The notes under the pieces are model-generated. The model was given only the letters and a program-made list of their open reading frames with translations, was not told where the DNA came from and searched no databases. DNA of 64,000 nucleotides, taken from positions 1 to 64,000 of the forward strand of contig JAHBYX010000012.1 in the NCBI GenBank assembly GCA_019635735.1, read 5' to 3'. This document shows, piece after piece, positions 35,859-46,300 of the stretch (positions are counted from its first letter, which is position 1; every line of letters starts with the position of its first letter). The position numbers and the translations under genes are program-made. This DNA comes from Mesorhizobium sp. (lineage in GTDB: Bacteria > Pseudomonadota > Alphaproteobacteria > Rhizobiales > Rhizobiaceae).

Positions 35859-37214
35859 ATGCAGATCATCCCCGAGGCCGATAGCCTCCACCGCCTTGTA
35901 AAGCAGGCGATCGACAGCGGCCGCGCGTCGACCGTCGAGGAAGCCGCCGCTATCTTTGCCGGATACCGGCTCTCGATAGTGGTCGCCGACGCGACCGACG
36001 AGGCGGCGCAGGCGGCGCTACTTACGGCTGTTGCGCTGGGCCGTCGTGTTTTCCTTGGAGGCGTCAACGTTTCCGGTGACTTGGATCAGGCGCAGATCAC
36101 GCCGCTGCCCTTCGGCGGCACGCTGCGCGAAGCGATCATAGCACTGGGCGGTCGCGTGGGCAGTCTGGAAGGGGGCGTGCCGACGATTGCGATCGGCGCG
36201 GCGGCCTCGCCGAGGGCGGCAGAGTTTCATGTTCGCCTGCTCTATCACGGCTGGCAGGCGGGGATGGCGCCGATCGAAGCGACCGCGGGTCGAGATCGGG
36301 CCCCGATGGCGCTTTCGCCGATGCTCGCCGCCGCCCTCGCAATCCACGAAGCCTATGCCTTCCTCTCGGGAGACCGTGTTGCCGGTCGGCGCACCGTCGG
36401 ACTCTCGCTGTGGGATCTCGCTGCGCATGATTGGCAATCTGCGGATAGCGATGGCCCCATACTGCAGTTCCTTCCAAACCGCCTGTGGTTGATCGGACTG
36501 GGTCATCTGGGCCAAGCCTATCTGTGGGCGCTCGCGCTGCTGCCTTATGCAAATCCCGACGAGGTCGAGCTTGTGCTGCAGGACGTCGACCGCGTGACGG
36601 CCTCGACCGAAAGCACCTCTGTGCTCACCGATGGCAGTATGGTCCGCCGGTTCAAAACCCGGGTCGCGTCCGAATGGGCAGAGCGCCGCCGCTTCAACAC
36701 AAGGGTGCATGAACGTCTGTTCGATGCTGACTACCGGCGGCAGCCGGACGAGCCGCACGTCGCGCTGTGCGGTCTGGACAACGCCGACGGCCGTCGCGCG
36801 CTGGACAAAACCGGTTTCGACTTCGTCGTCGAGGCCGGCCTTGGCCGGAATCATCGCAACTTCCAGACCATGCGGTTGCATACATTGCCGGGGACCCGAT
36901 CCGCCGAGGAGGTCTGGCCGCACACTGCGAACGCGACTCGAGGCGAAACCGCTCAGGCATACGACGACCTGCTCAAGACCGGTCGCCTCGACCAGTGCGG
37001 TGTCACTCTCTTGGCGGGCAAGGCGATCGGGGCGCCGTTCGTCGGTGCGATCGCTGCGTGCCTCGCGGTGAGCGAGGTTCTGCGTTTGCTGGCCGGAGGG
37101 TCGATCACCGAACTGATCGATCTCGACCTGCGCGCAGTGGACTTCCGAGCCGTGGTCGCTTCATCGCAGAGTTTCTCGACGTTCAACCCTGGCTATTCTA
37201 TGGCAGCGACTTAG
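35859..37214 (+). CDS. bilD: E1-like ThiF-family Ubl-activating enzyme (BilD)
   Basis: 451 aa, ATG after AGGAGAG. Residues 1-~200 form an N-terminal domain. The ThiF/E1 Rossmann domain starts about residue 208 with LWLIGLGHLGQAYLWALALL and contains CGLDNADGRRALDKTGFDFV. A candidate catalytic Cys is near residue 380 in RLDQCGVTLLAGKAIGAPF. Last in the operon, it would adenylate the Ubl C-terminus and pass it to its own Cys and then to the E2. Order and content match BilD. Confidence 0.82.
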   Translation: MQIIPEADSLHRLVKQAIDSGRASTVEEAAAIFAGYRLSIVVADATDEAAQAALLTAVALGRRVFLGGVNVSGDLDQAQITPLPFGGTLREAIIALGGRVGSLEGGVPTIAIGAAASPRAAEFHVRLLYHGWQAGMAPIEATAGRDRAPMALSPMLAAALAIHEAYAFLSGDRVAGRRTVGLSLWDLAAHDWQSADSDGPILQFLPNRLWLIGLGHLGQAYLWALALLPYANPDEVELVLQDVDRVTASTESTSVLTDGSMVRRFKTRVASEWAERRRFNTRVHERLFDADYRRQPDEPHVALCGLDNADGRRALDKTGFDFVVEAGLGRNHRNFQTMRLHTLPGTRSAEEVWPHTANATRGETAQAYDDLLKTGRLDQCGVTLLAGKAIGAPFVGAIAACLAVSEVLRLLAGGSITELIDLDLRAVDFRAVVASSQSFSTFNPGYSMAAT

Positions 37215-37318
37215 CCGTCAGCAGGTGTCGCCGAATTGATGGCGGTCTGCAGCTTGTCGATACGCTCAAGCACATCCTCGAGTGATGGCGGGCTTTCATC
37301 GAGCATCATCGCCTGCAT
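37211..37318 (-). CDS. Possible small ORF, 35 aa
   Basis: A short open frame, ATG 37318 to a TAA overlapping the end of the E1 gene, encodes a polar helical peptide containing PPSLEDVLERIDKLQTAI. Codon composition looks coding-like and the in-frame sequence upstream of the ATG is also open, but there is no clear ribosome site. It could be a real small protein or the tail of a decayed gene. Confidence 0.25.
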   Translation of the reverse strand: MQAMMLDESPPSLEDVLERIDKLQTAINSATPADG

Positions 37319-37390
37319 GGCTTGGCAATCGGCACGGAGATATTGGTCGCAGTCACTCCGCCGAGATGCAGGGGCGGTCCGACCCCGTCC

Positions 37391-38815
37391 CTAAGCCTCA
37401 GTCGGGCTTTCCGGTCCAACTGGCTTGCCAGCTACGGCGTCGGCAGCAACACCTGTGGCCTTGGTGTGGAGCGTGTGGGTTATCGAGAATAGAACTCTTC
37501 GCTCTGGTCCTCGCCAGACAAGCTCTCCGTTCTCGAGGAGGAAGTGGGTCGAGTGCGGGAAGAGGTCAAGGGCCAACGGCAGACGTGCATTTGGGTTGTG
37601 ATAGACCTCGATTTCGTCCGACCATTCTTCATCATAGTCCGGATCCTCGACATCGATTTCGAACTTGACCGGGTCGACGGCACCCAGCTCGTGATTGTAG
37701 AGCGCACCGATTCGGCGCAGCTTGACGCTTGGATCACCATAGCCGGCGAGAACGCCCATGCGGTTGAACTTGGCCGTCGTTCCCGCATTGGAAAATAGAA
37801 TGGCTGACACATAGCGGTGCTCTTCTTGCGCGAAAAAATTGGTCGGTACAACCTTCCTTCCAACGACGTGGTCACCCAGCGGCTTTTCGATCGACTTCTT
37901 GTAGTTCGGATGCCCCTCGCGCAGCTCGACCCCCACTCCATATAGGTAGAACGACAGCGCTGTATGCGACCAGGTCATCGAGGCTGGCGAATGAAAATCA
38001 GCCAACGCGAGGACGAACGGATGCCCGGCTACGTCTGGGTCGAGCCAATAGCGTTTGGCCAGCTTGCTGCGCAAAGGTGAGCCGAACTTTTGCGGCATCT
38101 CATGTTCCATGTAGTGCGCAAAGTCTTCAGGGGGTGGCGGGGGTGCCCCGGCGATGCTGAATTGTTGCCCATGGCTAGGATTGGCGGTGACCGCTTCCAC
38201 GAAGACCTTCCGCTCGCCGCGGGAAAGCCGGAAGTCGGGGATCGCCTTGGACCTGTCGATGGAAAGGCCCATCTCGGTGAAAGCAGCGAATAGATAGAGC
38301 TCCCAGACCCGGGCGTCGAACCCAGTGCTCTGAAAATCCTTGACGAAATTGCCGTCGAGATCGTCGTACCAACGGGCAACTTCAGCCATCACACCACGCG
38401 TGGCCGATGGCTGCGGTGCGTTCCTGAGGTTGACGAACTTCTCGTTGGGCTTCTCGACCACATGAGCGAAGAGGTCGATGCCACCCATCACCGCCTCCAG
38501 GACCGGGGCGGGCTTCTCCCCCGTCTCAATTAGCCTGAGGTCGGCTCGCACGGATGCGTCAGCGAGCCGAGCAGTCGCGAGCGCGGGGTTGGCCATGAAG
38601 AATCCGCGGTATCGCCCCCCTTTGTCCCGGACTAAGAGGATGTAGGTGAAAACCGCCTCCGGTTCGATGAAGTACACGCCTGCGATAACGTGCTCATCGT
38701 CGGTGGACCACGCTGACTTAAGGCTTGTCATCGAGCGAAACTCCTCGCCCGCCTCCCACATTCCGAGTACGCGAAATCGCTCCAATAACATTCGCGTCGC
38801 CACGACTGCCTCCAT
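37391..38815 (-). CDS. Unknown protein with possible PD-(D/E)XK-like core
   Basis: 474 aa; I do not recognise the family by name. Around residues 180-210 it has LFAAFTEMGLSIDRSKAIPD followed by FRLSRGERKVFVEAVTANPS. The PDF...VEAVT spacing resembles a restriction-endonuclease-like core in which the usual Lys is replaced. The rest is mixed alpha/beta without membrane segments. It lies downstream of another unknown nuclease-like gene on the same strand (~104 bp gap) and converges on the Bil operon. A nuclease or DNA-binding role in defence is a guess from context. Confidence 0.65.
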   Translation of the reverse strand: MEAVVATRMLLERFRVLGMWEAGEEFRSMTSLKSAWSTDDEHVIAGVYFIEPEAVFTYILLVRDKGGRYRGFFMANPALATARLADASVRADLRLIETGEKPAPVLEAVMGGIDLFAHVVEKPNEKFVNLRNAPQPSATRGVMAEVARWYDDLDGNFVKDFQSTGFDARVWELYLFAAFTEMGLSIDRSKAIPDFRLSRGERKVFVEAVTANPSHGQQFSIAGAPPPPPEDFAHYMEHEMPQKFGSPLRSKLAKRYWLDPDVAGHPFVLALADFHSPASMTWSHTALSFYLYGVGVELREGHPNYKKSIEKPLGDHVVGRKVVPTNFFAQEEHRYVSAILFSNAGTTAKFNRMGVLAGYGDPSVKLRRIGALYNHELGAVDPVKFEIDVEDPDYDEEWSDEIEVYHNPNARLPLALDLFPHSTHFLLENGELVWRGPERRVLFSITHTLHTKATGVAADAVAGKPVGPESPTEA

Positions 38816-38919
38816 CGCCGCTACAGTGGACTCACACGTCGGATTCGAGCGAGGACGGCGCGATTGTATCGCGAGACTCGCCCCTCGACGTCTACGATAT
38901 CGACCTCGCCGGGTCGAGG

Positions 38920-40476
38920 TCAGCGATTTGCCAGCAGCGCCTCGCGATCCCTTAGTCGGTTGTAGTTGACGATGCGGCGATCGGTTGTGATGACCGGGAA
39001 CCGGCTGACGACGCGATGCTGAATCTTGCCCAGACCGAGCTTGTCTTTCAGCAGACCCTCGCGCTTCTCATCCTTGACGAGGGCCTTTGCATAATAGTTG
39101 GTGAGCGCGCGGTTGTAGCGGGCGTAGAGCGCGCGATCGGACTCAACCTTGGCAAGATCGATCCAGTTGTTTTTGCACTGAAAGTTGTAGATCACGTCAC
39201 CGTAGATCGTGACGACGTCGAACTCCTTGCGATTGATCCGCTTGATATCGGTCACCTTGAAGCCGAGACCTTCGAGATCTCGCTTCACCATGTCCTCGAA
39301 GATAAAGCCGGCGTGAATCTGGAAGCGCTTGCGACTGCCGAGGTGAATGTTCTTGAAGGCGTAGAGAAAACGGGACAACAGGTTCACGTTCGATACGACC
39401 GCATGTCCCAAATCGATGAAGGGCTCGTACGCGTTGGTGTTTGGTGCGTAGTCGGCACTAGGCCGGTTTACGAGCAATCGCTCGAGCTCGCCCGCGTCCA
39501 GGCTGCCCGCCGTCTTCAGCAGGGATCGCAGCCGGTCTTTCCCAATCGCGACGACGTAGTCGTCCGTGCTCCGCCGGGAGAGGCTCGTGATGACCGCTGC
39601 AACCGCAGAGAAATCGGAGTCGTTCAGGCCGAATGCATCGTAGGTCGCGCTGAGCAGTTTCACATTGTTCCGCAGCTCGGCGGCGGAGAAGACCTTCTTG
39701 GGATCGACCGGCTCGAGCGACGGCGTCGCAATCTCGTCACCGCGCAGTTCATGCATCACCATGATCGAAGCACGCTCCGGTTCGAGGAAGCCGACGTCCA
39801 GCGTCTCAAGCCAATGGCTCCCATATGAACCCGCCGCATCGACTTCGAGGTTGAACTCAGGAAGCGCCTCGATCAGCGCGAGCTTCAGGTAGAGTCCCGT
39901 GATCGTCGTGCAACTATGCTCGACCTGCGGCAGGACAACATTGAGGGTATCCAGCGGCGCCAGACGCCTCGACCCCTTGCATGCCGCCGGCATCAGGTAG
40001 AGCAGCGCGACGAAGTGACGGCGCCTAGATTGCAAGTACCCTATGGCCTCCCCGACGGTGTCGAGCGTCAATCCGGGCCCGAAGCTAGTCTGGCCATGCA
40101 TACGGAACGCCGACCGGATCGCTGCCAGCTGGACCATCAACTGACCGATACGTCTGACAGTAGCCGCGTCGAGATGCGGGGATAGTTTCGCCTCTACCTG
40201 CCGCAGGGTGAAAACCGGGTTCGCCAGGAACGACTCGTCGAGCCTCAGCGAAAACAACCATTGGACGACAAGGTCGTCATCGACCGCAAACAATGGGACG
40301 TTGATGAACTCCTCGATGGCACGGATCGTCTCATGCCAGCCGCGCACCGCTGCTGCCGGCTCATAGTCACGCAATGCCTTGAGGATACCGCCGTTGTGCG
40401 CCTCGATCTGCTCAAGGATAAGCTGACGCGCGTCGTCCCCACGAAGGATTTCGGCCGCACCGGGTCCATCACTCAT
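38920..40476 (-). CDS. Unknown protein with C-terminal Mrr-like PD-(D/E)XK nuclease domain
   Basis: 518 aa. The first ~370 residues are mostly helical and unrecognised. Residues ~385-440 form a restriction-like core, FEDMVKRDLEGLGFKVTDIK then KEFDVVTIYGDVIYNFQCKN, giving E, D and Q-x-K in the Mrr/type IV arrangement. It is divergent from the AddB-like gene, with 196 bp between, and is followed on its own strand by the 474-aa unknown. I infer a nuclease in a defence module with the neighbouring helicase-nucleases. Confidence 0.7.
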   Translation of the reverse strand: MSDGPGAAEILRGDDARQLILEQIEAHNGGILKALRDYEPAAAVRGWHETIRAIEEFINVPLFAVDDDLVVQWLFSLRLDESFLANPVFTLRQVEAKLSPHLDAATVRRIGQLMVQLAAIRSAFRMHGQTSFGPGLTLDTVGEAIGYLQSRRRHFVALLYLMPAACKGSRRLAPLDTLNVVLPQVEHSCTTITGLYLKLALIEALPEFNLEVDAAGSYGSHWLETLDVGFLEPERASIMVMHELRGDEIATPSLEPVDPKKVFSAAELRNNVKLLSATYDAFGLNDSDFSAVAAVITSLSRRSTDDYVVAIGKDRLRSLLKTAGSLDAGELERLLVNRPSADYAPNTNAYEPFIDLGHAVVSNVNLLSRFLYAFKNIHLGSRKRFQIHAGFIFEDMVKRDLEGLGFKVTDIKRINRKEFDVVTIYGDVIYNFQCKNNWIDLAKVESDRALYARYNRALTNYYAKALVKDEKREGLLKDKLGLGKIQHRVVSRFPVITTDRRIVNYNRLRDREALLANR

Positions 40477-40672
40477 GCGATCGCCGTCGATAGATCACGC
40501 CGAAAAGCATGCGTACTAGCCCCCTGCGGAGTGCGATTCGACGCCCGCCGTTCCTGATCTTCGCACAACGATTTGCCGCTTTACAAAGCTTTAGAATTCC
40601 CGTGCTGGACGCCTGCGGATATGATCCCGTTTCCCATCGTCTTGGGCATGGCTGGGAACGGAGGGGGCGGGC

Positions 40673-43321
40673 GTGACGACGAGAAGGACTGTGGTGGTGC
40701 AGGGTCAGCTGGCGGTCGCCGCTCATCGCGCCGCGGCCGCGCGCGCCGGACTCAACGGCCTCCAAATCATGACGGTCACGCATCTGGCGTCGCGGCTGGC
40801 CGGGGGATTTCTCAGGCGCGCCACCCGGGAGGAGCTGGAGGAGGCGGTGGGTCGAGCTCTAGCCGATGGTGGCTTTGGTGAGATCGAAGAGGCCCGGCAC
40901 TTTCCAGGAATGATCCGGGCCGTGACTCAGACCCTTGGAAAGGTCTGGGAAACGGGGCTCAATCTGACGGAACTGGCGAAAGAAAGCGCCCGGGCAGCTG
41001 ACCTGACGCTTGTCGAGCGCCGGATACGAACCAGGCTCCCGCCCATGGCGATGCTGCCCGATGACATCGTTACCAGCGCTCTGGCCCGGATCGACATCGC
41101 GCCTGCGGTCCTCGGCGACGTTACCCTCGACGATGTGCACTTCGTCGAACCTGTATGGCGACCACTCCTTGATGCGCTGCGCGCCGTCGTTTCGGTCGGC
41201 TGGAACGCTCCGGCAGGCGCCGACACGGCCTGGTTCGGCGGGGCAGTCAACACCATCCCAGAAGCCGCCACGCAGGCTTCACCGGTCCTCGTGACCTGCG
41301 CTGATCCGCGCCATGAGGTGCTCGAGGCCTTTCGCTGGGCACGGCGGCTGATGGCCCAAGGCAAGGCCACGGCGGAGCAGATCGCGATCGCCGCGGCGTC
41401 GACGGGCGAGTGGGACGATCATGTCGTTGCTCTGGCCGACGAGACCGGGTTGCGAGTCTCGTTTCCGCATGGTCGGCCGTGTCTGGCGACGGTCGATGGG
41501 CAACGCTGCGCAGCTCTCGCTGACGTGTTGCTGCACGGGCTTAGTCAATCCCGGCTTCGCCGGCTCGTTTCGCTGACCCGGGGCCAGGGCACGACCATCG
41601 ATCAACTGCCCGACGATTGGTCCAACCTCCCTCGCAACATTCCCCTTGGATCAACTGCCGAGTGGTCTCGCGCGTATGAGCGGCATGCTCAAGCGATGAC
41701 CGGCGATCCGCGTCCCATCCTCATGCCCCTATTGACCCTCTTGGAGCGGGGGCCGGAGGCCGCTGGCGACGCGGCGCGGACATTCCTGCGCGGGCGGGCG
41801 CGACACATCTGGGACCGCGCCACGAGCGCCGCGCCCGCTGCCGCACTTGAATTGACCCTGCGCTCGATACGCGTGGAAGACGAACAGGATCCCGCCGGCG
41901 CAATTGCCTGGGTTCCCGCATGGCAGCTCGCAGCGGCACCGCGCTCCTTTGTGCGCTTGCTCGGTCTCACCGGTCGCAGTTGGCCACGCGCCACGCTCGA
42001 GGATCCTTTGCTTCCCGATCACATGGTTTCCGCCAAACTGCTCGACCTCGATCCGCCCAACGAAGCCGACCGGCGCGCCTTTGCGATCATCACAGGTTAC
42101 GCCAGCAGCGGCCTCGTCTTGTCCCGGAGCCGGCGTGATGCCCAGGGCGCCCTCACCGGGCCAAGTCCGCTGCTCGACCCTAGCCAGCCTGTCACAACGC
42201 TGGCGCGGGTCAGCTCGGTCCGGCACGCAGCGAGCGAGGCGGACCGACTGAGCGCACGTCCATCCGAGACTGCGTCCCATCCGCTGTCCGGTACAGCCGT
42301 TCGATGCTGGCAAAACTGGCATCGAGCGGAACCGACAGATCACGACGGACTCATCGCACCAAATCATGCTGTGATCGTGCGCAGCATCACCGTCCCGCAA
42401 TCGCCCACCTCGCTCACCCGACTGTTGCGCGATCCGCTGGGCTTCGTATGGAGGTATGGTCTGGGTTGGCGCCGCCTCGAAGATCGCGACCGGCCGCTGA
42501 TGCTCCAAGCAGACGAGTTCGGCACCTTGGTGCACGAATTGCTGCGCCGTACCGTCGAAGTCCTCGAGCCCCTTCCCGGGTTCACGGTAGCCAGTCACGA
42601 TGAAATCGCCACAGCGCTCGCAGCGGCCGTACAGCACATCACGACAACGTGGCCCCTCGAGCGCGCCGTGCCACCGCATGTGCTTTGGGTGAACACCGTC
42701 CGGCAAGCTTCGGAGATGGCGCTCGCCGGACTCACATGGGAGAGCTTTACCGAGACCGGCACGCGCAGCTGGACAGAGGTGCCTTTCGGGGATGACAAGG
42801 CGGTAGTCGATGCCGACCGCGAGTGGCCATGGAACCCAACTCTACCCGTGCCTATCCCGGGCACAGCCGTCACGATCCGCGGCAAGATCGATAGAGTCGA
42901 TGTCCGCAGCGGTGCGATCGCGGTCCGTGTTACCGACTACAAGACCGGGACACGTCCGGACGACGTGGCGGCGCGGATCATTGCCGGCGGAAGTGAGTTG
43001 CAGCGCGTCCTCTATGGGCTCGCTTGCCGCACGCTTCTTCCCGACACCCCCGCCATCCGTGCGCGGCTGATTTACCTCAAGGGCGATGTTCTGGTTTCGC
43101 CACTTTCAGATCTGGATGGGGCCATCGAGCAGGTTGGAAGGTTCGTGACCGTCGCAACGGAGCATCTGGTTAGCACTCGGGTCGTACCAGGTCCGGGGGC
43201 GGAGGATCGCTTCAACGACCTCAACCTGGCCCTCCCCGCGTCCCCAAGCTACTTCCGTCGCAAGCAGGTTGGATTCAACGCCGCGGCCGGCCAGCTGCCC
43301 CAATACTGGGAGCTGCCGTGA
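40673..43321 (+). CDS. AddB-like PD-(D/E)XK nuclease/helicase-like protein
   Basis: 882 aa from GTG 40673, after GGAGGGG at 40660-40666. It resembles AddB but lacks a clear N-terminal Walker A. The C-terminal third carries the nuclease core: LMLQADEFGTLVHELLRR (His motif), IRGKIDRVDVRSGAIAVRV and TDYKTGTRPDD. The four Fe-S cysteines of true AddB are missing. It is shorter than usual chromosomal alphaproteobacterial AddB (about 1000 aa). It overlaps the AddA-like gene by 4 bp. It probably forms a DNA end-processing complex with that protein, specialised for the replicon or for defence. Confidence 0.8.
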   Translation: MTTRRTVVVQGQLAVAAHRAAAARAGLNGLQIMTVTHLASRLAGGFLRRATREELEEAVGRALADGGFGEIEEARHFPGMIRAVTQTLGKVWETGLNLTELAKESARAADLTLVERRIRTRLPPMAMLPDDIVTSALARIDIAPAVLGDVTLDDVHFVEPVWRPLLDALRAVVSVGWNAPAGADTAWFGGAVNTIPEAATQASPVLVTCADPRHEVLEAFRWARRLMAQGKATAEQIAIAAASTGEWDDHVVALADETGLRVSFPHGRPCLATVDGQRCAALADVLLHGLSQSRLRRLVSLTRGQGTTIDQLPDDWSNLPRNIPLGSTAEWSRAYERHAQAMTGDPRPILMPLLTLLERGPEAAGDAARTFLRGRARHIWDRATSAAPAAALELTLRSIRVEDEQDPAGAIAWVPAWQLAAAPRSFVRLLGLTGRSWPRATLEDPLLPDHMVSAKLLDLDPPNEADRRAFAIITGYASSGLVLSRSRRDAQGALTGPSPLLDPSQPVTTLARVSSVRHAASEADRLSARPSETASHPLSGTAVRCWQNWHRAEPTDHDGLIAPNHAVIVRSITVPQSPTSLTRLLRDPLGFVWRYGLGWRRLEDRDRPLMLQADEFGTLVHELLRRTVEVLEPLPGFTVASHDEIATALAAAVQHITTTWPLERAVPPHVLWVNTVRQASEMALAGLTWESFTETGTRSWTEVPFGDDKAVVDADREWPWNPTLPVPIPGTAVTIRGKIDRVDVRSGAIAVRVTDYKTGTRPDDVAARIIAGGSELQRVLYGLACRTLLPDTPAIRARLIYLKGDVLVSPLSDLDGAIEQVGRFVTVATEHLVSTRVVPGPGAEDRFNDLNLALPASPSYFRRKQVGFNAAAGQLPQYWELP

Positions 43322-46300
43322 GCGACCTAACCGACAGCGACGATCGGCGGCGTGCCCTCACCAGGCTTGATCAGACTCTTCTGGTCGAGGCGGCCGCCGG
43401 CACCGGCAAGACATCCCTGCTCGCGGGTCGGGTCACTATGCTGCTTGCGAGCGGCATCGCCCCGCGGAATGTCGCGGCGATCACTTTCACCGAGCTGGCG
43501 GCGGGCGAGTTGCGCGCACGCGTGAGGCGGTTTGTCGACCAGCTGATCGACGGCACAGTCCCAGTTGACCTGTCGCTCGCCATCCCAACCAAGCTTGACA
43601 ACAAGCAGGCCGCATCTCTTCGGGCCGCGCGCGAACACCTCGACGACATGACGACCACCACTATTCATGGCTTCTGTCATGAACTGCTACGAAGCTATGC
43701 CATCGAGGCAGGCGTCGATCCCGGCGCCGCGATACTCGATGCCGTCCAAACCGATTTTGCCTTTGCCACGGTCTTTGAGCGCTGGCTGCAGCGGCGCCTT
43801 GGGGAAGCGGCAGATCCCAGCGATCCTATCGCCGTCATGGCCCAGCGGGATCCCACCGAAGCCGTCGACGTCCTGAAGCGGCTCGGCAAGTTCCGCCGCG
43901 AGTTTCGGACGGCGAGGCCCCTCGAACACGAGCTGGAGCGCCACGCCGAGGGGGACTTCGTCGAGGCCGTGCGAGAATTTCGGCGTTGGATGAACGGCCA
44001 GACAGCGCCCTATCTGGCCGTCGAAGACGTGGTCGAGCTTGAAACACTCGCCATCCATTTCGAGGGCGGATTCGATCCCGTGCCTGGCTTCCAGCGTCTG
44101 TGGGAGCTTGCCCATCCCCCGCGCATCAAGGCAATGGCTTGGCGCTCGCAGGACCTTCGCCCGTATCGGCGGCTGACGGCATGGAAGGCCGTCGCCGGCA
44201 AGGAGGACGGCGCTCGTCTCTGCGCAGAGGCGGCCGAACGCTATGGCCGATGCGGGGCAGCGCTTCGCCACTTGCTGGGCAATCTTGCGACCACGCTTGT
44301 CGCCTCGTTTTCTGGCGGGCTCGACGATCTGCTTGGCGATTTCGAAACATTCAAACGCCATGCCGCGGTTCTCGATTTCGACGACTTGCTGCTGTCGACG
44401 CGCGCTCTTGTTCGCACGCACGAACCCATTCGTCGCGCGGCCTCGGAACGCTACACGCGGATATTGGTCGACGAGTTTCAGGACACCGATCCGGTGCAGG
44501 CCGAGATCCTCTTCAGGATCACGAGCACGGACGACGACGCTCCCACCTGGCAAGAGCGGCGCCTGATCCCCGCTCGGCTGTTCCTGGTTGGCGATCCCAA
44601 GCAGGCCATCTACCGCTTTCGGGCCGCCGACCTAGCCTCATACATGGAGGCTTACAAAGCGATCGAGCGCCAGTTCCCTGGCAACGTGCTGCATATCCGC
44701 ACAAGCTTTCGATCGCGCAAGGAGATCCTCGACTACGTCAATCGCTCCTTTGCAGAGCCGCTCGGCAAACAGGCGCCCGGCTATGTGCCGCTCGATTCCT
44801 CGCTCGGGGCACCGGAACACGGAATGCCCTGTGTGATGAAGGCCACCGTCCGCATCGGAGAACGGAGCAAGGCAAACTATATTCGCGACACCGAGGCGCA
44901 GGTCGTCGCCGAGATTTGCGCCAAGCTCATCGGCAACGCGCGTGTGCGGCGTTCCAATAACGAAATCGCTCCGGCCGTACCCGGTGATATCGCCCTGCTC
45001 GCGCCCGTCGGAACCGAACTCTGGCGCTACGAGCGCGCGCTCGAGGAGAATGCGATCCCATTCATGTCGCAGGCCGGCCGCAACCTCTTTCGGCGGCAGG
45101 AGGCACAGGACTTCGTTGCGCTTGTCCGCGCCCTCGCGGACAGTCGCGATACGCTGGCCCTCGGCGCCGTCCTAAGAGGCCCACTCGTCGGCCTGACGGA
45201 GCGCGAGCTTCTCGACATCACCAATGCCCTCGGTTTCGATGGCACCGAGGACCACCCATCGGGACTCACGTTGCGCACACCACTCGATCAGGTTGCGCAT
45301 CCTCTGGCGCGAGAGGCGCTGGCAATCATGCACGAGCTCAACCGGCGCAGCCGGCGGTCGACCCCATTCCTTGTGCTCGCAGAGGCCATCGACCGGCTGC
45401 ATATCCGGGCAAAGCTCGCGGCCCGCGGACAGGACCAGGCCGCAAGGGCGCTCGCAAACCTCGATCTGCTGATGGAGCGCGCACGCCGTTACGGCGTGCG
45501 AGGCCTCAAGCAGCTCGCCATCGACATCGGCACAGACTGGCAGGGTGGCCAACTCGGGCCGGAGCCCTACGACGAAGCCCGGCTCGATGCGGATGGCGAG
45601 GCGATCAACATCGTCACCGTCCACAGCGCCAAAGGCCTCGAGTGGCCGATAGTCATTCCGATCAATTTGGGGTCGGAAATTCGCCGGCGCGAGGCCTTCC
45701 TGCACCGGCGCCATGACGACACGCTCCATTGGGTACTCGGCGATATCGTGCCGCCGGCTCTGGTCGATGCGATCAACACGGACGATAAGGAGAGCGCCGA
45801 GGAGCGCGAGCGGCTTCTCTACGTGGCCTGCACCCGCGCCATGGACATGCTGATCCTGCCGCAATACTCGGTCCGCCGGCCGGACAACACCTGGGCCGAA
45901 GTTCTCCCTCTGGCGCATGCCGATATTCCCGAATGGAACGACGCAGCCCTCACCCGGCGTCCGATTCCAACTCAACCAACCGTGAGCAACGAACAGACGC
46001 GGGAGGTCTTCGTCGCCGAGCAGGAGAGTGTGGCCACGGCGTCACCGGCGATACGATGGGTGCGACCAAGCGACGATGACCCTGACAAGCGGTTCGTCGA
46101 GGTCGACACGCGGATCGAGGTTGATAGCGAGGATGATCCCCCAATCACCGGACAGGTCCCCGGAAGCGCAACCCGGGGTGGAATCCTCCACAAGCTGATC
46201 GAAGAGGTTCTGACCGGCGAACTCCCCGAGACGGAGGGCGACCTCACTGCCCGGGCCAATGCGCTGCTGTCGCAGTTGGCCATCGCTACCCGTGATAGCC

